Assembly: GCA_002366795.1 (NCBI GenBank)
Contig: DFBX01000106.1
Coordinates: 1-64,000, forward strand
DNA: 64,000 bases
DNA from: Rhodobacteraceae bacterium UBA3069
GTDB taxonomy: Bacteria; Pseudomonadota; Alphaproteobacteria; Rhodobacterales; Rhodobacteraceae
Direction: 5' to 3'
The stretch's first letter is position 1. Each line of letters starts with the position of its first letter. Positions 1-9,280 of the stretch are shown one piece after another. The translations under genes were made by a program, and so were the position numbers. The notes beneath the pieces were generated by a model. That model was not told the origin of the DNA and ran no database searches. It saw only the letters and a list, made by a program, of their open reading frames with translations.

Positions 1-47
1 CGAGTTTTTCAACAAAATAGGCGGTCTTTACCCAGCCCGGAACAGGA

Positions 48-2303
48 CTAGCGCCGGGTCCGCTTGACCTTGCGCTTGATCTTGTCTGCCTTGCGCTTTG
101 CCTTGACCGCGCTGCGCTTGTAGGGCTTGCCGCGTCCGCGCTGCGGCCCCTTGGGCAGTTCCTTGCCCTCAAGCGAGATCAACTCCAGTGCGATGCCGCC
201 GGTGACGGGCAGCGCCTCGGTCAGCTTGACCTGAACCTGCTGGCCCAGCTTGATGATGGTGCCGGTATCGGCCCCCATCAAGGTGCCTTTGTCGCGGTCG
301 AAATGGAAATATTCCGCCCCCAGATTGCGCATCGGGATCAGCCCGTCGGCCCCGGTTTCATCCAGCCGCACGAACACCCCGAACTTGGCAATGCCGCTGA
401 TACGCCCGCTGAATTCATTGCCCACGCGTTCGGACAGGAAGGACGCCATGTAGCGGTCGGTCGTGTCGCGTTCGGCGGCCACCGACCGACGCTCGGTGTC
501 GGAAATGTGCTGCGCGGTGGCTTCCAGTTCCTCGATCTCGTGATGCGACAGCCCGTCCTTGCCCCAGTTATGGGCGGTGATCAGCGCGCGATGCACGATC
601 AGGTCGGAATAGCGCCGGATCGGCGAGGTGAAATGCGCGTAACTTTGCAGCGCCAGCCCGAAATGACCGAAATTCTGCGGGCTGTAATAGGCCTGCGTCA
701 TCGACCGCAGGGTGGACATGTTGATCAACTCGTCATGTTCCGTGCCCTCGGCCTGCGCCAGCAGCTTGTTCAGATGCGCGGTTTTCAGCACTTGCCCCTT
801 GGCCAGCACCATGCCCGCCGCCTGCGCCGTTTCGCGCAGCGCATCCAGTTTCTCGGGGCTCGGCTCCTCGTGGACGCGGAACAGCAGGGGGGATCGACGG
901 GTGATCAGTTCCTCTGCGGCGGCGACATTGGCGAGGATCATGAATTCCTCGATCAATTTATGCGCGTCCAGCCGTTCGGTGAAATTGACCGACATCACCT
1001 TGCCCTCGTCGGACAGGATCACCTTGCGTTCGGGCAGGTCCAGGTCCAGCGGCTGGCGGGCGGCGCGCGCCTTGGTCAGCGCCTCGTAGGCGGCGTAAAG
1101 GGGGTTGACTACCTCCTCCATCAGGGGGGCGCATTTGTCGCTCACATCGCCATCGCGGGCGGCCTGCACCTCTTGATAATTCAACGAGGCGACAGATCGC
1201 ATCAGCCCGCGCGTGAACCGGTGGCCAATCTTGTTGCCCTTGGCGTCGATCTGCATCCGCACGGCGATACAGGCGCGCGGCACCCCCTCGTGCAGGGAAC
1301 ACAGATCGCCAGACAGCCGGTCCGGCAGCATGGGCACGACACGGTCGGGGAAATAGCTGGAATTGCCGCGCTTGCGCGCCTCGCGGTCCAGCGCGGAACC
1401 GGGGGTCACGTAATGGGCGACATCGGCAATGGCGACCCAGATGATATGCCCACCCTTGTTCTTCGGGTCGTCATCGGCATGGGCCCAGCAGGCATCGTCA
1501 TGGTCGCGCGCGTCCCACGGGTCGATGGTAACAAGGGGCATGTCGCGCATATCCTCGCGCCCCTTCAGGCCCGCGGATTTTGCCTTGTCGGCCTGTTCGA
1601 TCACGTCATCGGGGAAATCATCGGGAATGCCGTGCTGGTGAATGGCGATCAGGCTGACCGCCTTGGGCTGGGTCGGATCGCCCAGACGGTTGACGATACG
1701 GGCGCGGGGCAGACCCATGCGGCCCTTGGGGCCGGATTGCTCTGCCTCGACCAGCTCGCCGTCTTTCGCACCGCCGGTCGCGCCCTCGGGCACCTGCCAT
1801 TCCTTGCCGTCGCCCTTGTCGATGGGCAGGATGCGCCCGCCCTCAGCCTTTTTGCGGAACACGCCCAGCACCTTTTGCGGGTTGGTGCCGACGCGGCGGA
1901 TCAAACGCGCCTCGTAATGAAACTCGCCGCCCTTCACCTCGGTCAGGCGGGCCAGAATGCGGTCGCCCTCGCCCAGCGCGGGATCGGATGCGCGGGGGAT
2001 CACCAGCACGCGCGGCTCTACCCCCTCACCCTGCCACTCCATCGGGCGGGCCACCAGATCGCCATCGGCATCGGGGCCTGTGATCTGCAACACCGAAACG
2101 GGCGGCAGGCGGTCGGGGTCACGATAGGTCTTCTTGCGCTTTTCAAGATGGCCCTCGGCCTCAAGCTCCTTGAGGATACGCTTCAGGTCGATCCGCGCAG
2201 CCCCCTTGATGCCAAAGGCCTTGGCAATATCACGTTTCGCGGTGAGGGTCGGGTTGTCCGAAATCCATTGCAGGATTTCGTCCTTCGTGGGCAAATGGCT
2301 CAT
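48..2303 (-). CDS. rnr: Ribonuclease R
   Basis: RNase R is a processive 3'-5' exoribonuclease of the RNB family that degrades structured RNA and takes part in mRNA and rRNA turnover. The 751-residue protein starts with a winged-helix-like segment (about residues 1-60), followed by cold-shock-type OB folds. The RNB catalytic block TIDPWDARDHDDA, with its metal-binding aspartates, lies near residue 260. An S1 RNA-binding domain (about 620-700) precedes a Lys/Arg-rich tail of about 35 residues, as is usual for RNase R and not for RNase II. The start chosen is the ATG at 2303 (MSHLPTKDE), because the open frame farther upstream has no family-like sequence. The next gene upstream on the same strand begins 59 bases away. 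Confidence 0.95.
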   Translation of the reverse strand: MSHLPTKDEILQWISDNPTLTAKRDIAKAFGIKGAARIDLKRILKELEAEGHLEKRKKTYRDPDRLPPVSVLQITGPDADGDLVARPMEWQGEGVEPRVLVIPRASDPALGEGDRILARLTEVKGGEFHYEARLIRRVGTNPQKVLGVFRKKAEGGRILPIDKGDGKEWQVPEGATGGAKDGELVEAEQSGPKGRMGLPRARIVNRLGDPTQPKAVSLIAIHQHGIPDDFPDDVIEQADKAKSAGLKGREDMRDMPLVTIDPWDARDHDDACWAHADDDPKNKGGHIIWVAIADVAHYVTPGSALDREARKRGNSSYFPDRVVPMLPDRLSGDLCSLHEGVPRACIAVRMQIDAKGNKIGHRFTRGLMRSVASLNYQEVQAARDGDVSDKCAPLMEEVVNPLYAAYEALTKARAARQPLDLDLPERKVILSDEGKVMSVNFTERLDAHKLIEEFMILANVAAAEELITRRSPLLFRVHEEPSPEKLDALRETAQAAGMVLAKGQVLKTAHLNKLLAQAEGTEHDELINMSTLRSMTQAYYSPQNFGHFGLALQSYAHFTSPIRRYSDLIVHRALITAHNWGKDGLSHHEIEELEATAQHISDTERRSVAAERDTTDRYMASFLSERVGNEFSGRISGIAKFGVFVRLDETGADGLIPMRNLGAEYFHFDRDKGTLMGADTGTIIKLGQQVQVKLTEALPVTGGIALELISLEGKELPKGPQRGRGKPYKRSAVKAKRKADKIKRKVKRTRR

Positions 2304-2362
2304 GCCATGCGGCCTAACACAGGCGCGGGGCGACGTCATTGGGGAAAACGCGCAGGCACACG

Positions 2363-2980
2363 CTATAAAAGCGAAAGCGCCCGCAAATCCGCTGCTCCAT
2401 CGACATCGCGCAAACGGTCCACATAGGCGATGCGTGCACCGGGTAGGGTCGCTGCGCTGTCCGCCAGGGCATGTTCGCTGGACCAGCGTACGCTTTCGAA
2501 CAGCCCTGCCGGAACCACGCCCGTGCGCTTCAGCCCCACCAGCCAATACCCGCCGTCCGCCGCGGGGCCGAACACAGCATCCACGGGCGCCAGCGCGCGG
2601 AACGCGCGGGCGATGTGGCCGGGGTCAATCCCCGGCACATCGCCGCCCACGATACAAACAGGGCCGGGCGGCAGGCTGCGGAACACGCGCGCCATACGCG
2701 CGCCCAGATCACCATGACCCTGCGGGATGCGCGGCAGATGCGCGGGAAAAGTGCGGGAAGCAACCGCCCCGTCCGGCGCCACAGCCAGCACCGACCGCCA
2801 GCGCGGATCGTCCACCCGCCGCAGCAGCCGCCAGACCTGGTGGCGGAACCACCACGCGGCCGGCACCATCCCGATGTCGCGCCCCAGCCGGGTCTTGACC
2901 CTGCCCGCGCGCGGTTCTTTCACCATCACGACCAGCGTCGGCCGGCGATCAGGCGAAATAGTCACGCAGGATCCGTGCAT
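2363..2980 (-). CDS. DUF2064 / TIGR04282-type glycosyltransferase-like protein
   Basis: This 205-residue protein resembles the DUF2064 family (TIGR04282), small GT-A-fold nucleotidyl- or glycosyltransferase-like proteins with no firmly assigned substrate. Visible family marks are the N-terminal [15 protein letters not shown] segment, a typical GT-A nucleotide-binding start, the central GGDVPGI acidic motif, and [13 protein letters not shown] toward the C-terminus. The ATG at 2980 lies inside the end of dapE, so the two reading frames overlap by 32 bases on the same strand, which suggests translational coupling. A shorter start at the methionine of VMVKEP would cut into the conserved strand and is less likely. 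The substrate cannot be read from the sequence. Confidence 0.85.
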   Translation of the reverse strand: MHGSCVTISPDRRPTLVVMVKEPRAGRVKTRLGRDIGMVPAAWWFRHQVWRLLRRVDDPRWRSVLAVAPDGAVASRTFPAHLPRIPQGHGDLGARMARVFRSLPPGPVCIVGGDVPGIDPGHIARAFRALAPVDAVFGPAADGGYWLVGLKRTGVVPAGLFESVRWSSEHALADSAATLPGARIAYVDRLRDVDGAADLRALSLL

Positions 2981-4106
2981 AGATAGCCTTTAGCTGGTAA
3001 ATCTGATCGACTGGTACGTTTTCATCGACTTTGTGCATGGTCTTGCCGACCAGCCCGAATTCCACCACCGGGCAATGATCCTTGACGAAACGCGCGTCGG
3101 ACGTTCCACCCGAGGTGGACAGTTCCGGCACCAAACCGGTTTCCGCCTCGACCGCCGCAGCAACCAGATCCGACAGATCGCCCGGCGGGGTCAGGAAGCT
3201 TTCGCCGGATACCTTCACATCCATATCGACCGAAACGCCGAATTCACCCGCCACCTTGTCCGCCTCGGCCCGCAGCCAGTCGGTCAGCGCGGCCCCGGTA
3301 TGGGTGTCGTTGAACCGGATATTCACGGTCGCCTTGGATTGGGCCGGGATCACGTTGGTCGCGGGGTTGCCGGTGTCGATCGTCACCACCGCCAATGTCG
3401 AGGCATCGAAATGATCTGTCCCTTCGTCCAGCGTATGCGAGGACAGCCGGTCCATCAGCCTTGCAATCGCGGGCAGCGGGTTCTTCGCGCGGTGCGGATA
3501 GGCCGAATGCCCCTGCACTCCGGCCACGGTGAACCATGCGGTCATCGACCCGCGCCGCCCGATTTTCATCATATCGCCCATGTCATTGGGGCAGGTCGGC
3601 TCTCCCACAAGGCAGACCGACATGCGCTCTCCTTGGGTCTGCATCCAGTCCAGAAGGGCCACGGTGCCGTCCACCGCATCGCCTTCCTCGTCGCCGGTGA
3701 TGGCCAGCACGATCGCCCCCTCAGGCGGGGTTTGGCGAATGAAGTCAACGGCGGCGGCGGCAAAGGCGGCCACGCCCGATTTCATGTCGGTGGCCCCGCG
3801 CCCATACATGATGCCATCCTTTATCTCGGCCCCGAAGGGGTCGACCGTCCATGCCGCCTCATCGCCAACAGGCACCACATCCGTGTGCCCGTTAAAACTG
3901 AATGTCCGGTCGGCGCCCTTTTCGCCCCAGCGCGCAAACAGGTTCGCCACGCCGCCGCGATCCACGCGGGTGCAGCTGAACCCTGCCCCTTCCAGAAGGT
4001 CTTGCAGCAGCAGCAGCGCGCCACCTTCGGACGGTGTGACCGAAGGGCACCGGATCAGATCGGCGGTCAAGGCTGCGGGATCAACCGGCGCGGGGACATT
4101 GGACAT
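2949..4106 (-). CDS. dapE: Succinyl-diaminopimelate desuccinylase
   Basis: DapE hydrolyses N-succinyl-L,L-diaminopimelate to L,L-diaminopimelate and succinate in lysine and peptidoglycan-precursor synthesis. It is an M20-family dizinc enzyme. The 385-residue protein carries the zinc-ligand and catalytic blocks in order: NGHTDVVP (about residue 72), [10 protein letters not shown] (about 105), GDEEGDA (about 138, general-base Glu), VGEPT (about 168) and the late MHKVDE histidine (about 358). The start is the ATG at 4106, preceded by AGGAGG seven bases upstream. A TTG two codons earlier is possible but worse placed. The gene overlaps the downstream DUF2064 gene. The pathway partner dapD is also in this window, about 13 kb away at 17257. 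Confidence 0.96.
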   Translation of the reverse strand: MSNVPAPVDPAALTADLIRCPSVTPSEGGALLLLQDLLEGAGFSCTRVDRGGVANLFARWGEKGADRTFSFNGHTDVVPVGDEAAWTVDPFGAEIKDGIMYGRGATDMKSGVAAFAAAAVDFIRQTPPEGAIVLAITGDEEGDAVDGTVALLDWMQTQGERMSVCLVGEPTCPNDMGDMMKIGRRGSMTAWFTVAGVQGHSAYPHRAKNPLPAIARLMDRLSSHTLDEGTDHFDASTLAVVTIDTGNPATNVIPAQSKATVNIRFNDTHTGAALTDWLRAEADKVAGEFGVSVDMDVKVSGESFLTPPGDLSDLVAAAVEAETGLVPELSTSGGTSDARFVKDHCPVVEFGLVGKTMHKVDENVPVDQIYQLKAIYARILRDYFA

Positions 4107-4214
4107 GGGCAAACCTCCTGTATTTCATGCCATCGCTACCCCGCTTCGAGGGCGGTGACAAATGTGGCAGAAAAACCGCATCTTTACGACTTTTCCGAGT
4201 ATTGACCCAGAGGA

Positions 4215-4250
4215 AAGCGTTAACGACGTATTAAAAATAGGTTAACGCTT
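4215..4250. promoter_or_regulatory. 10-bp inverted repeat containing a CtrA-like box
   Basis: Perfect arms AAGCGTTAAC (4215-4224) and GTTAACGCTT (4241-4250) are separated by 16 bases. Inside, TTAA-N7-TTAA at 4220-4234 matches the core of the CtrA recognition sequence of alphaproteobacteria. The element lies between dapE and the first Hint gene, 153 bases upstream of the latter. The symmetry is seen directly; binding by CtrA or another regulator is inference. Confidence 0.5.
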
Positions 4251-4402
4251 AGAAAAATGACCCGAGGCAGGGCACAAGAGCAGCAGGGTGGCAACGTCCA
4301 TCCACGCACAAGTATAACGAGTTGAGCGTTACAATAGCACCGGGAAAAACCGGGCCAGGCTGAGCTTTTGCGCTGCCTCCAACATTGGGTTGGGGCAGGA
4401 AT

Positions 4403-6004
4403 ATGGTCGCACCAAGCGAGTTACCGATCGACACGACCGCATCGGCCATCCAAATGGCCGAGACCATCTTTGGCGATGGGACCACGGTTGTGGGCGCGTC
4501 TTATAGTGGTGATAATAACTCTTCGGGAATCTATTCAAGCGGCGACAGCGTGTCGGACGCGGTCACGCCCGGCGACGAGGGGATCATCCTTTCGACCGGC
4601 AACACCAACGGGTTCACCAACAGCCCCGGCGGGTGGTGGTGGAACCAGTCCCAAGCCAACAATAACGCCAACACGACCACCAACAGCTACGGCGTCAACA
4701 ATAACGCCCAGTTCAATGAAGCGGCCGGTGCCACCACCTATGATGCCGCATGGCTGGATGTGGACTTCATCCCCGATGGCGACGTGATGACGATGCAGTT
4801 CATCTTTGCCTCGGAAGAATACCCCGAATACGCGGTCGGCGCCTATCAGGATTTCATCGGCGTCTGGATCAACGGACAGCAGGTCGAACTGGCCGTGGGC
4901 GATGGCGATATCGACCCCAACAACATCAATGCAGGCGCCAATGCCAACCTGTTCGTGGACAACACGAATGACCAATACAACACCGAAATGGACGGGTTCA
5001 CCCTGACGATGACCCTGACCATCCCCGTCAACTCGGGCGAGGTGAATTCGATCAGGATCGGCGTCGCGGACGTGACTGACGACCGCTATGATTCCTCGCT
5101 TCTGATCGCAGCGGATTCGGTTCAGACCACACTGGTCGCCGACACCGACGTGGCCGAGATTTACCCCAATGGCACCGCCAACGTGGATGTGCTGGCCAAT
5201 GACGTGAACAACACCGGCGGCGTGCTGACCATCACCCATATCAACGGGCAGGCAGTTGTGGCGGGCAGCACCGTGACCCTGCCCTCGGGGTTGCAGGTCA
5301 CGCTGAACGCCGATGCCACCCTGACGGTGGTGGGCGATGGCGACCTGGAAAGCCATACCTTCACCTACACCGTCGAAAGCGACACGGGCGCGGTAGATAC
5401 CGGTTTCGTCACCGTGGACAGCATCCCCTGTTTCGTGGCGGGCACCATGATCGCGACCCCCGATGGCGAGGTTCCGGTGGAAAGCCTGCAACCGGGCGAC
5501 ATGGTGATGACGCATGACGATGGCCCGCAACCGCTGCGCTGGATCGGCCAGCGCCGCGTGCAGGCGATGGGCGAATTTGCCCCCATCCACATTCGCGCGG
5601 GCACCTTTGGCGATCACCGCGACCTGTTCTTGTCGCCGCTGCACCGCGTGCTGATCCGCGACAGCCTGGCCGAACTGCTTTTCGGAGAGGGCGAAGTGCT
5701 GGTCGCAGCGCGCGATCTGGTCAATGACAATTCGGTGCGCCGCATCACCGGCGGAGAGGTGGAATACGTCCATATCCTGTTCGACCGCCATCAGGTGGTA
5801 TTATCCGAGGGGCTGAAGACGGAAAGCTTCCTGCCCGGCCCACAGACCACCAAGAGTTTCGAGGCAGAGGTGATCGCGGAAATCACCGCCATCTTCCCCG
5901 AACTCGATCCCGCCACGGGCACAGGTTACAGCCCCGCCGCCCGTCGCACGCTGAAACGGTTCGAGGCGCGGATGCTGCAAACCGCCAGCGCAAGGGCCGC
6001 CTGA
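4403..6004 (+). CDS. Surface or secreted protein: choice-of-anchor-L-like region, Ig/cadherin-like region, Hint domain
   Basis: The 533-residue protein has three visible parts. Residues about 1-240 form an Asn/Gly-rich region with SEEYPEYAVGAYQDFIGVWI, typical of choice-of-anchor-L proteins. Residues about 245-335 look like a cadherin/Ig-like repeat (VDVLANDVNNTGG). From Cys343 a Hint domain follows (CFVAGTMIATPDGE, then a SPLH block with His414). This resembles the Hint_2 family common in Rhodobacterales secreted proteins, where Hint-type autoprocessing is suspected. No N-terminal signal peptide is visible, so type I export is possible but unproven. The ATG at 4403 is preferred over a TTG at 4385 because GGCAGGA precedes it. 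One base separates its stop from the next Hint gene. Confidence 0.85.
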   Translation: MVAPSELPIDTTASAIQMAETIFGDGTTVVGASYSGDNNSSGIYSSGDSVSDAVTPGDEGIILSTGNTNGFTNSPGGWWWNQSQANNNANTTTNSYGVNNNAQFNEAAGATTYDAAWLDVDFIPDGDVMTMQFIFASEEYPEYAVGAYQDFIGVWINGQQVELAVGDGDIDPNNINAGANANLFVDNTNDQYNTEMDGFTLTMTLTIPVNSGEVNSIRIGVADVTDDRYDSSLLIAADSVQTTLVADTDVAEIYPNGTANVDVLANDVNNTGGVLTITHINGQAVVAGSTVTLPSGLQVTLNADATLTVVGDGDLESHTFTYTVESDTGAVDTGFVTVDSIPCFVAGTMIATPDGEVPVESLQPGDMVMTHDDGPQPLRWIGQRRVQAMGEFAPIHIRAGTFGDHRDLFLSPLHRVLIRDSLAELLFGEGEVLVAARDLVNDNSVRRITGGEVEYVHILFDRHQVVLSEGLKTESFLPGPQTTKSFEAEVIAEITAIFPELDPATGTGYSPAARRTLKRFEARMLQTASARAA

Positions 6005-6005
6005 T

Positions 6006-7607
6006 ATGGCATGGATCGCCATCTCTGATCACGAAGAACAACGGTTCTCTCTTTCGGGGCTTGGCGGTGATGCGGGGCGCGCGCGCACCGCGCGGGAAAA
6101 GCTGACACCGGATACTTTGCTGACGCGCGGGTCGATCCTTCTGGAAACGCGGCTTGCCCCCGAAGGCCGGTCGCAGACCTTGCTAAGTTACCGCCGCATG
6201 CACCCTTGGGTGTCGGGATTTTCGATCCAGTCGATCCCCAATGGCGGCATCGCGGTGGTCATCAACCAGGGGAACGAGGTTTTCCATACCGCGTTGGCCC
6301 ATGATGCCACCGGGCGCGGTGATATCCTGCGCATCACCTGGGCATGGGACGCACCGGCCCGCTGGGGCCAACTCGGGATCGAACGCGTGGGGTCGGACAA
6401 GCGGTTCCTTGCCCGCGTGGACAATCCCAAACCCCTGATGCTGGCCGATCTTCAGGTCATGGCGATGGACCCGATGCAGCGCCACCTAGACCCGGATGTG
6501 ACCTTCTTTGCCGTCTCGGAAGAAGTAGAACCCGTTGGCCCGATGCCGACGCTGACCACCCATGTGCCTATTGCCACGCCCTATGGCTATCGCGCGGCAG
6601 GGCAGTTGAAACGCGGCGATCTGGTGCGCACCGCCGACGACTGGTCGGTGCCGGTGCTGGACACGGTGCGCCGCACCGTGCCCGCCCGCGGATCGTTCCG
6701 CCCGGTGCGCCTGCGCGCGCCCTATTTCGGGCTGGAGCAGGATATCATCGTCGCCCCCGACCAGCGGTTGGTGATCGGCGGATCGGACGTCGAATACATG
6801 TTCGGGCAAGAGCGCGTTCTGGTCCCCGCCCGCCACCTGATCAACGGCATAGCCGCGCAATATTGCACCGCGGGAACCACCGCCAGCTATACCCAGATCG
6901 TGCTGCCGAACCACCAGGCGATGCAGATTCCTGGCACGCTGCTGGAAAGCCTGTATCTTGGCCGGCTGCGCCGCAAACCCGAACATTTCGCGGCCAGCCT
7001 GCTGGCCAGCCACGACCGCTCGATCCTGCCGGAACATGCCAACCCGGCCTACCCGGTGCTGAAACATTTCGAGGCCGTGACCTTGGCCCAGAAACGCGCC
7101 GCCGAAACCGGACTAGGCGCTCAACAGCCCCTCGGCCGGACGCATCACGCCGGTTTCCAGCCCGGCGAAATTACGGATGACCGCGTTCATCCGCTTGCGC
7201 GTGGCGGGGTTTTCGGCATCCAGCAGGCCAAGCCGCACCAACAGCGCCGCGATCGCGCATTCCGCGCCGCGCGTGCCGCCATCGGTGACCTTCAACGCGA
7301 TGCCCATGCCGGTTTCGGGGATGATGGCGATGAAAAACGCCTCGGCCCCGGTTTTCACGGCCACGCGGCCATTCATGGCGCGCATCAGTTCCGTGCAGGC
7401 GCGCCCCTCTCCGGCGACCAGCTCGGGATAAGCGATCATCGCATCGCGCAACCGCGCGGCGGCGCTGGCGCGCGTGCCCTGCCCTTCGCGGGCGGTGGCG
7501 AAAAACGCCATGGCGCGGGCCATGCCATGCAGCGTGGTGGCGAAATTCGGGGCCGAGCAGCCGTCGATGCCATAGCCGGGGCTGTCCAGCCCTGTCACCT
7601 CTTCTAA
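6006..7607 (+). CDS. Degenerate Hint-domain protein; frame runs into the convergent asparaginase gene
   Basis: The first about 370 residues are family-like. A novel N-terminal region (1-180) is followed by a Hint_2-like region (about 184-330) with IATPYGYRAAGQLKRGDLV, which parallels IATPDGEVPVESLQPGDMV of the upstream gene, and a shared C-terminal LKHFEA helix. The position of the Hint cysteine is Thr and the SPLH histidine block reads APDQRLVI, so both catalytic residues are missing. The ATG at 6006 follows the upstream stop by one base, which indicates coupling. The homologous part ends near 7113; the remaining about 165 codons lie antisense to the asparaginase gene and look like a read-through. 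A TAG at 7114-7116 in another frame would end the protein exactly where the paralogue ends, so a one-base indel or lost stop is likely. Confidence 0.7.
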   Translation: MAWIAISDHEEQRFSLSGLGGDAGRARTAREKLTPDTLLTRGSILLETRLAPEGRSQTLLSYRRMHPWVSGFSIQSIPNGGIAVVINQGNEVFHTALAHDATGRGDILRITWAWDAPARWGQLGIERVGSDKRFLARVDNPKPLMLADLQVMAMDPMQRHLDPDVTFFAVSEEVEPVGPMPTLTTHVPIATPYGYRAAGQLKRGDLVRTADDWSVPVLDTVRRTVPARGSFRPVRLRAPYFGLEQDIIVAPDQRLVIGGSDVEYMFGQERVLVPARHLINGIAAQYCTAGTTASYTQIVLPNHQAMQIPGTLLESLYLGRLRRKPEHFAASLLASHDRSILPEHANPAYPVLKHFEAVTLAQKRAAETGLGAQQPLGRTHHAGFQPGEITDDRVHPLARGGVFGIQQAKPHQQRRDRAFRAARAAIGDLQRDAHAGFGDDGDEKRLGPGFHGHAAIHGAHQFRAGAPLSGDQLGISDHRIAQPRGGAGARALPFAGGGEKRHGAGHAMQRGGEIRGRAAVDAIAGAVQPCHLF

Positions 7608-8114
7608 CGCGGTGCGCCCGGCCAATTGCACGGGGTGGGCGGGGTCCACGTAATCCGGCCCGGCCTTCAGGTGCCGCGTCAGGGTCAGGAACCCGGCGTG
7701 CTTGCCCGAACAGTTGTTATGCACCCGGCAGACCGGCTGGCCCGAACGGATCAGGGCGTTACGCTCTTCGATGTCGCGCGGCTCTTGCGGGCCGCAGCGG
7801 AAATCGTCATCGGACAGGCCCATATCCGCCATCCATGCGTTCACGGCCTTCGTATGGATCGCCGCGCCTTCATGGCTGGCGCAGGCCAGCGCCAGTTGCG
7901 CCTGTGTTAGCCCCGCCGCATCCGCCGCGCCGCTTTCGACCAGCGGCAGCCCCTGGATCATCTTGGACGACGAACGCGGCAAAACCACGCAATCGGGATC
8001 GCCCCATGCCTCGATGATCTGGCCATCGGGGCCGCAAATCACCGCATGGCCACGATGCACGCTTTCCAGGAACGGACCGCGCCAGATTTCGGCAAAGGGG
8101 ACAGCTTGTGGCAT
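7113..8114 (-). CDS. L-asparaginase, thermolabile Rhizobium etli type (PF06089)
   Basis: The predicted enzyme hydrolyses L-asparagine to aspartate and ammonia. The 333-residue sequence belongs to the asparaginase family first described from Rhizobium etli, unrelated to the E. coli AnsA/AnsB fold. Conserved blocks seen are SSSKMIQ (about residue 48), CSGKHAGF, GIDGCSAPNF, and a C-terminal KTGAEAFF/GMGIALKV region. The start at 8114 (MPQAVPF) has GGAG eight bases upstream; longer in-frame extensions lack family character. The 3' end overlaps the read-through tail of the convergent Hint gene. Upstream is a divergent IalB-like gene across about 200 bases that must hold both promoters. Confidence 0.88.
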   Translation of the reverse strand: MPQAVPFAEIWRGPFLESVHRGHAVICGPDGQIIEAWGDPDCVVLPRSSSKMIQGLPLVESGAADAAGLTQAQLALACASHEGAAIHTKAVNAWMADMGLSDDDFRCGPQEPRDIEERNALIRSGQPVCRVHNNCSGKHAGFLTLTRHLKAGPDYVDPAHPVQLAGRTALEEVTGLDSPGYGIDGCSAPNFATTLHGMARAMAFFATAREGQGTRASAAARLRDAMIAYPELVAGEGRACTELMRAMNGRVAVKTGAEAFFIAIIPETGMGIALKVTDGGTRGAECAIAALLVRLGLLDAENPATRKRMNAVIRNFAGLETGVMRPAEGLLSA

Positions 8115-8313
8115 TTGAAAGGCTCCGTTCAACTCTATGAGAGCCAAAGACGGCTCTGTGCGAAATTCCGCCAATTGGCCTTTCGCCCGTAGCAGTTTTT
8201 CGGCTAATGTAGCAATGTCGATCAGATATTTGGGTTGCCGGCAGGATAAGGCAAGAAGCCACGGCGCGGCAACCGTCCCGAAACGAGGCAAATACAGCTC
8301 GGAGGCTGGATTA

Positions 8314-8841
8314 ATGAATTCACGTTTTGCACGCGGCATCGCCTGCGCATTTCTCGCGCTGGCAGGCACGGGCACATTCGCACAACAGGCTAGCGAAAAC
8401 CAGGTCGCCGCCCAGACGGACTGGTCCGTATTCGAGGAAAAAGACCCCAAGGAATGCTGGGCTGTCTCCTCTCCCAAGGAAACCGTACATACGCGCGACG
8501 GGCGTGTCGTGGCCGTGCGCCGCGGCGAGATCCTGTTCATGACCTTCTTCCGCCCCGGCGCGGGCGTGACAGGTCAGGTCGCGTTCACCGGTGGCTATCC
8601 CTTTGCCAGCGGGTCCACCGTTAACCTTGATATCGGCGGCACCACGTTCGAACTGTTCACCGAGGGCGAGTGGGCATGGCCCGCCACAAAGTCTGATGAC
8701 GCCAAGATCATGGCCGCCATGAAACGCGGCGCCAATGCCGTGCTGACCGCGCGGTCAGGCCGTGGCACGCTGACCAAGGATACGTTTTCTCTGCTGGGTT
8801 ATACTGCGGCAGTGGAAGACACGGAAAAACGCTGCAAGTAA
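8314..8841 (+). CDS. Invasion-associated locus B (IalB) family periplasmic protein
   Basis: This 175-residue exported protein starts with a Sec signal peptide (basic MNSRFARG, a hydrophobic core, cleavage probably after TFA-Q near residue 24). The mature part has the IalB-family layout: W-x-V-F close to the N-terminus, the ECWAVSSP cysteine segment, LFMTFFRPGAGV, and a final cysteine (KRC) that may pair with the first. IalB was named from Bartonella erythrocyte invasion, but free-living relatives are common and the function here is unknown. The ATG at 8314 has GGAGG eight bases upstream. A bidirectional terminator follows directly. Confidence 0.85.
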   Translation: MNSRFARGIACAFLALAGTGTFAQQASENQVAAQTDWSVFEEKDPKECWAVSSPKETVHTRDGRVVAVRRGEILFMTFFRPGAGVTGQVAFTGGYPFASGSTVNLDIGGTTFELFTEGEWAWPATKSDDAKIMAAMKRGANAVLTARSGRGTLTKDTFSLLGYTAAVEDTEKRCK

Positions 8842-8863
8842 GGTAGCGGACTGTTAGAAATAC

Positions 8864-8890
8864 AAAAGGCGGCCCTTGGGTCGCCTTTCC
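8864..8890. terminator. Bidirectional rho-independent terminator
   Basis: A hairpin with AAAGGCG/CGCCTTT outer arms and a GCCC/GGGT inner stem sits between two convergent genes. An A-run on the left and a T-run on the right allow use from both strands. Confidence 0.75.
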
Positions 8891-8908
8891 TGCATTCAGG
8901 GCCCTCAC

Positions 8909-9280
8909 TCAAAGCAATGGCACCTTGTCCGCTGCCTCTGCCAATGTGTGCAGCTTGTCCAAGGCGCGCACATCGCGCGGACCGGCAGCGGCCACCTCCG
9001 GGCCGCGAAGGAAGTCGCTCGCCGCCGTGCAGTTGCCCAGCATGATCTGGACCATCAGGCGCTCGGCCTCTCCACCAAGCCCCATCGCGCGAAACTTGAT
9101 GCTGCCCAGAAACGCGCGATCCGAAGACAGGTCGAAATTCTCCTCCACCAGCCGCCACCCAGTTTCGATGAATTCATCCAACCAGCCGTCCACCTCGTCA
9201 TGGTAAAACGTCCTTTCGGGAAATTGGATTTGCCCTGGCACATCCACCCAACTGCCCCGCTCCAGCACATAGCGCCGCAT
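8909..9280 (-). CDS. Hypothetical protein, possible C-terminal half of an amber-split gene
   Basis: This 123-residue product matches no family I recognise. It is soluble, with no signal peptide or membrane segment, and has a hydrophobic-amphipathic middle ([18 protein letters not shown]). Its ATG at 9280 directly follows the TAG at 9281-9283 that ends the upstream frame, and both frames are in the same phase. No Shine-Dalgarno sequence is visible before this ATG. The two frames therefore look either like one 222-codon gene broken by a single amber codon or like a pair joined by reinitiation. It ends just before the bidirectional terminator. Confidence 0.6.
   Translation of the reverse strand: MRRYVLERGSWVDVPGQIQFPERTFYHDEVDGWLDEFIETGWRLVEENFDLSSDRAFLGSIKFRAMGLGGEAERLMVQIMLGNCTAASDFLRGPEVAAAGPRDVRALDKLHTLAEAADKVPLL

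Noticed and set aside
303..2426. Long plus-strand open frame of about 700 codons
   Set aside because: It is antisense to rnr, which has full RNase R motifs; the translated sequence is His/Gln-rich shadow coding typical of the complement of high-GC genes.
5429..5850. Hint region as a true intein
   Set aside because: There is no split housekeeping extein; the domain sits at the end of a surface-type protein, and a paralogue lies next to it, as in Hint_2 secreted proteins.
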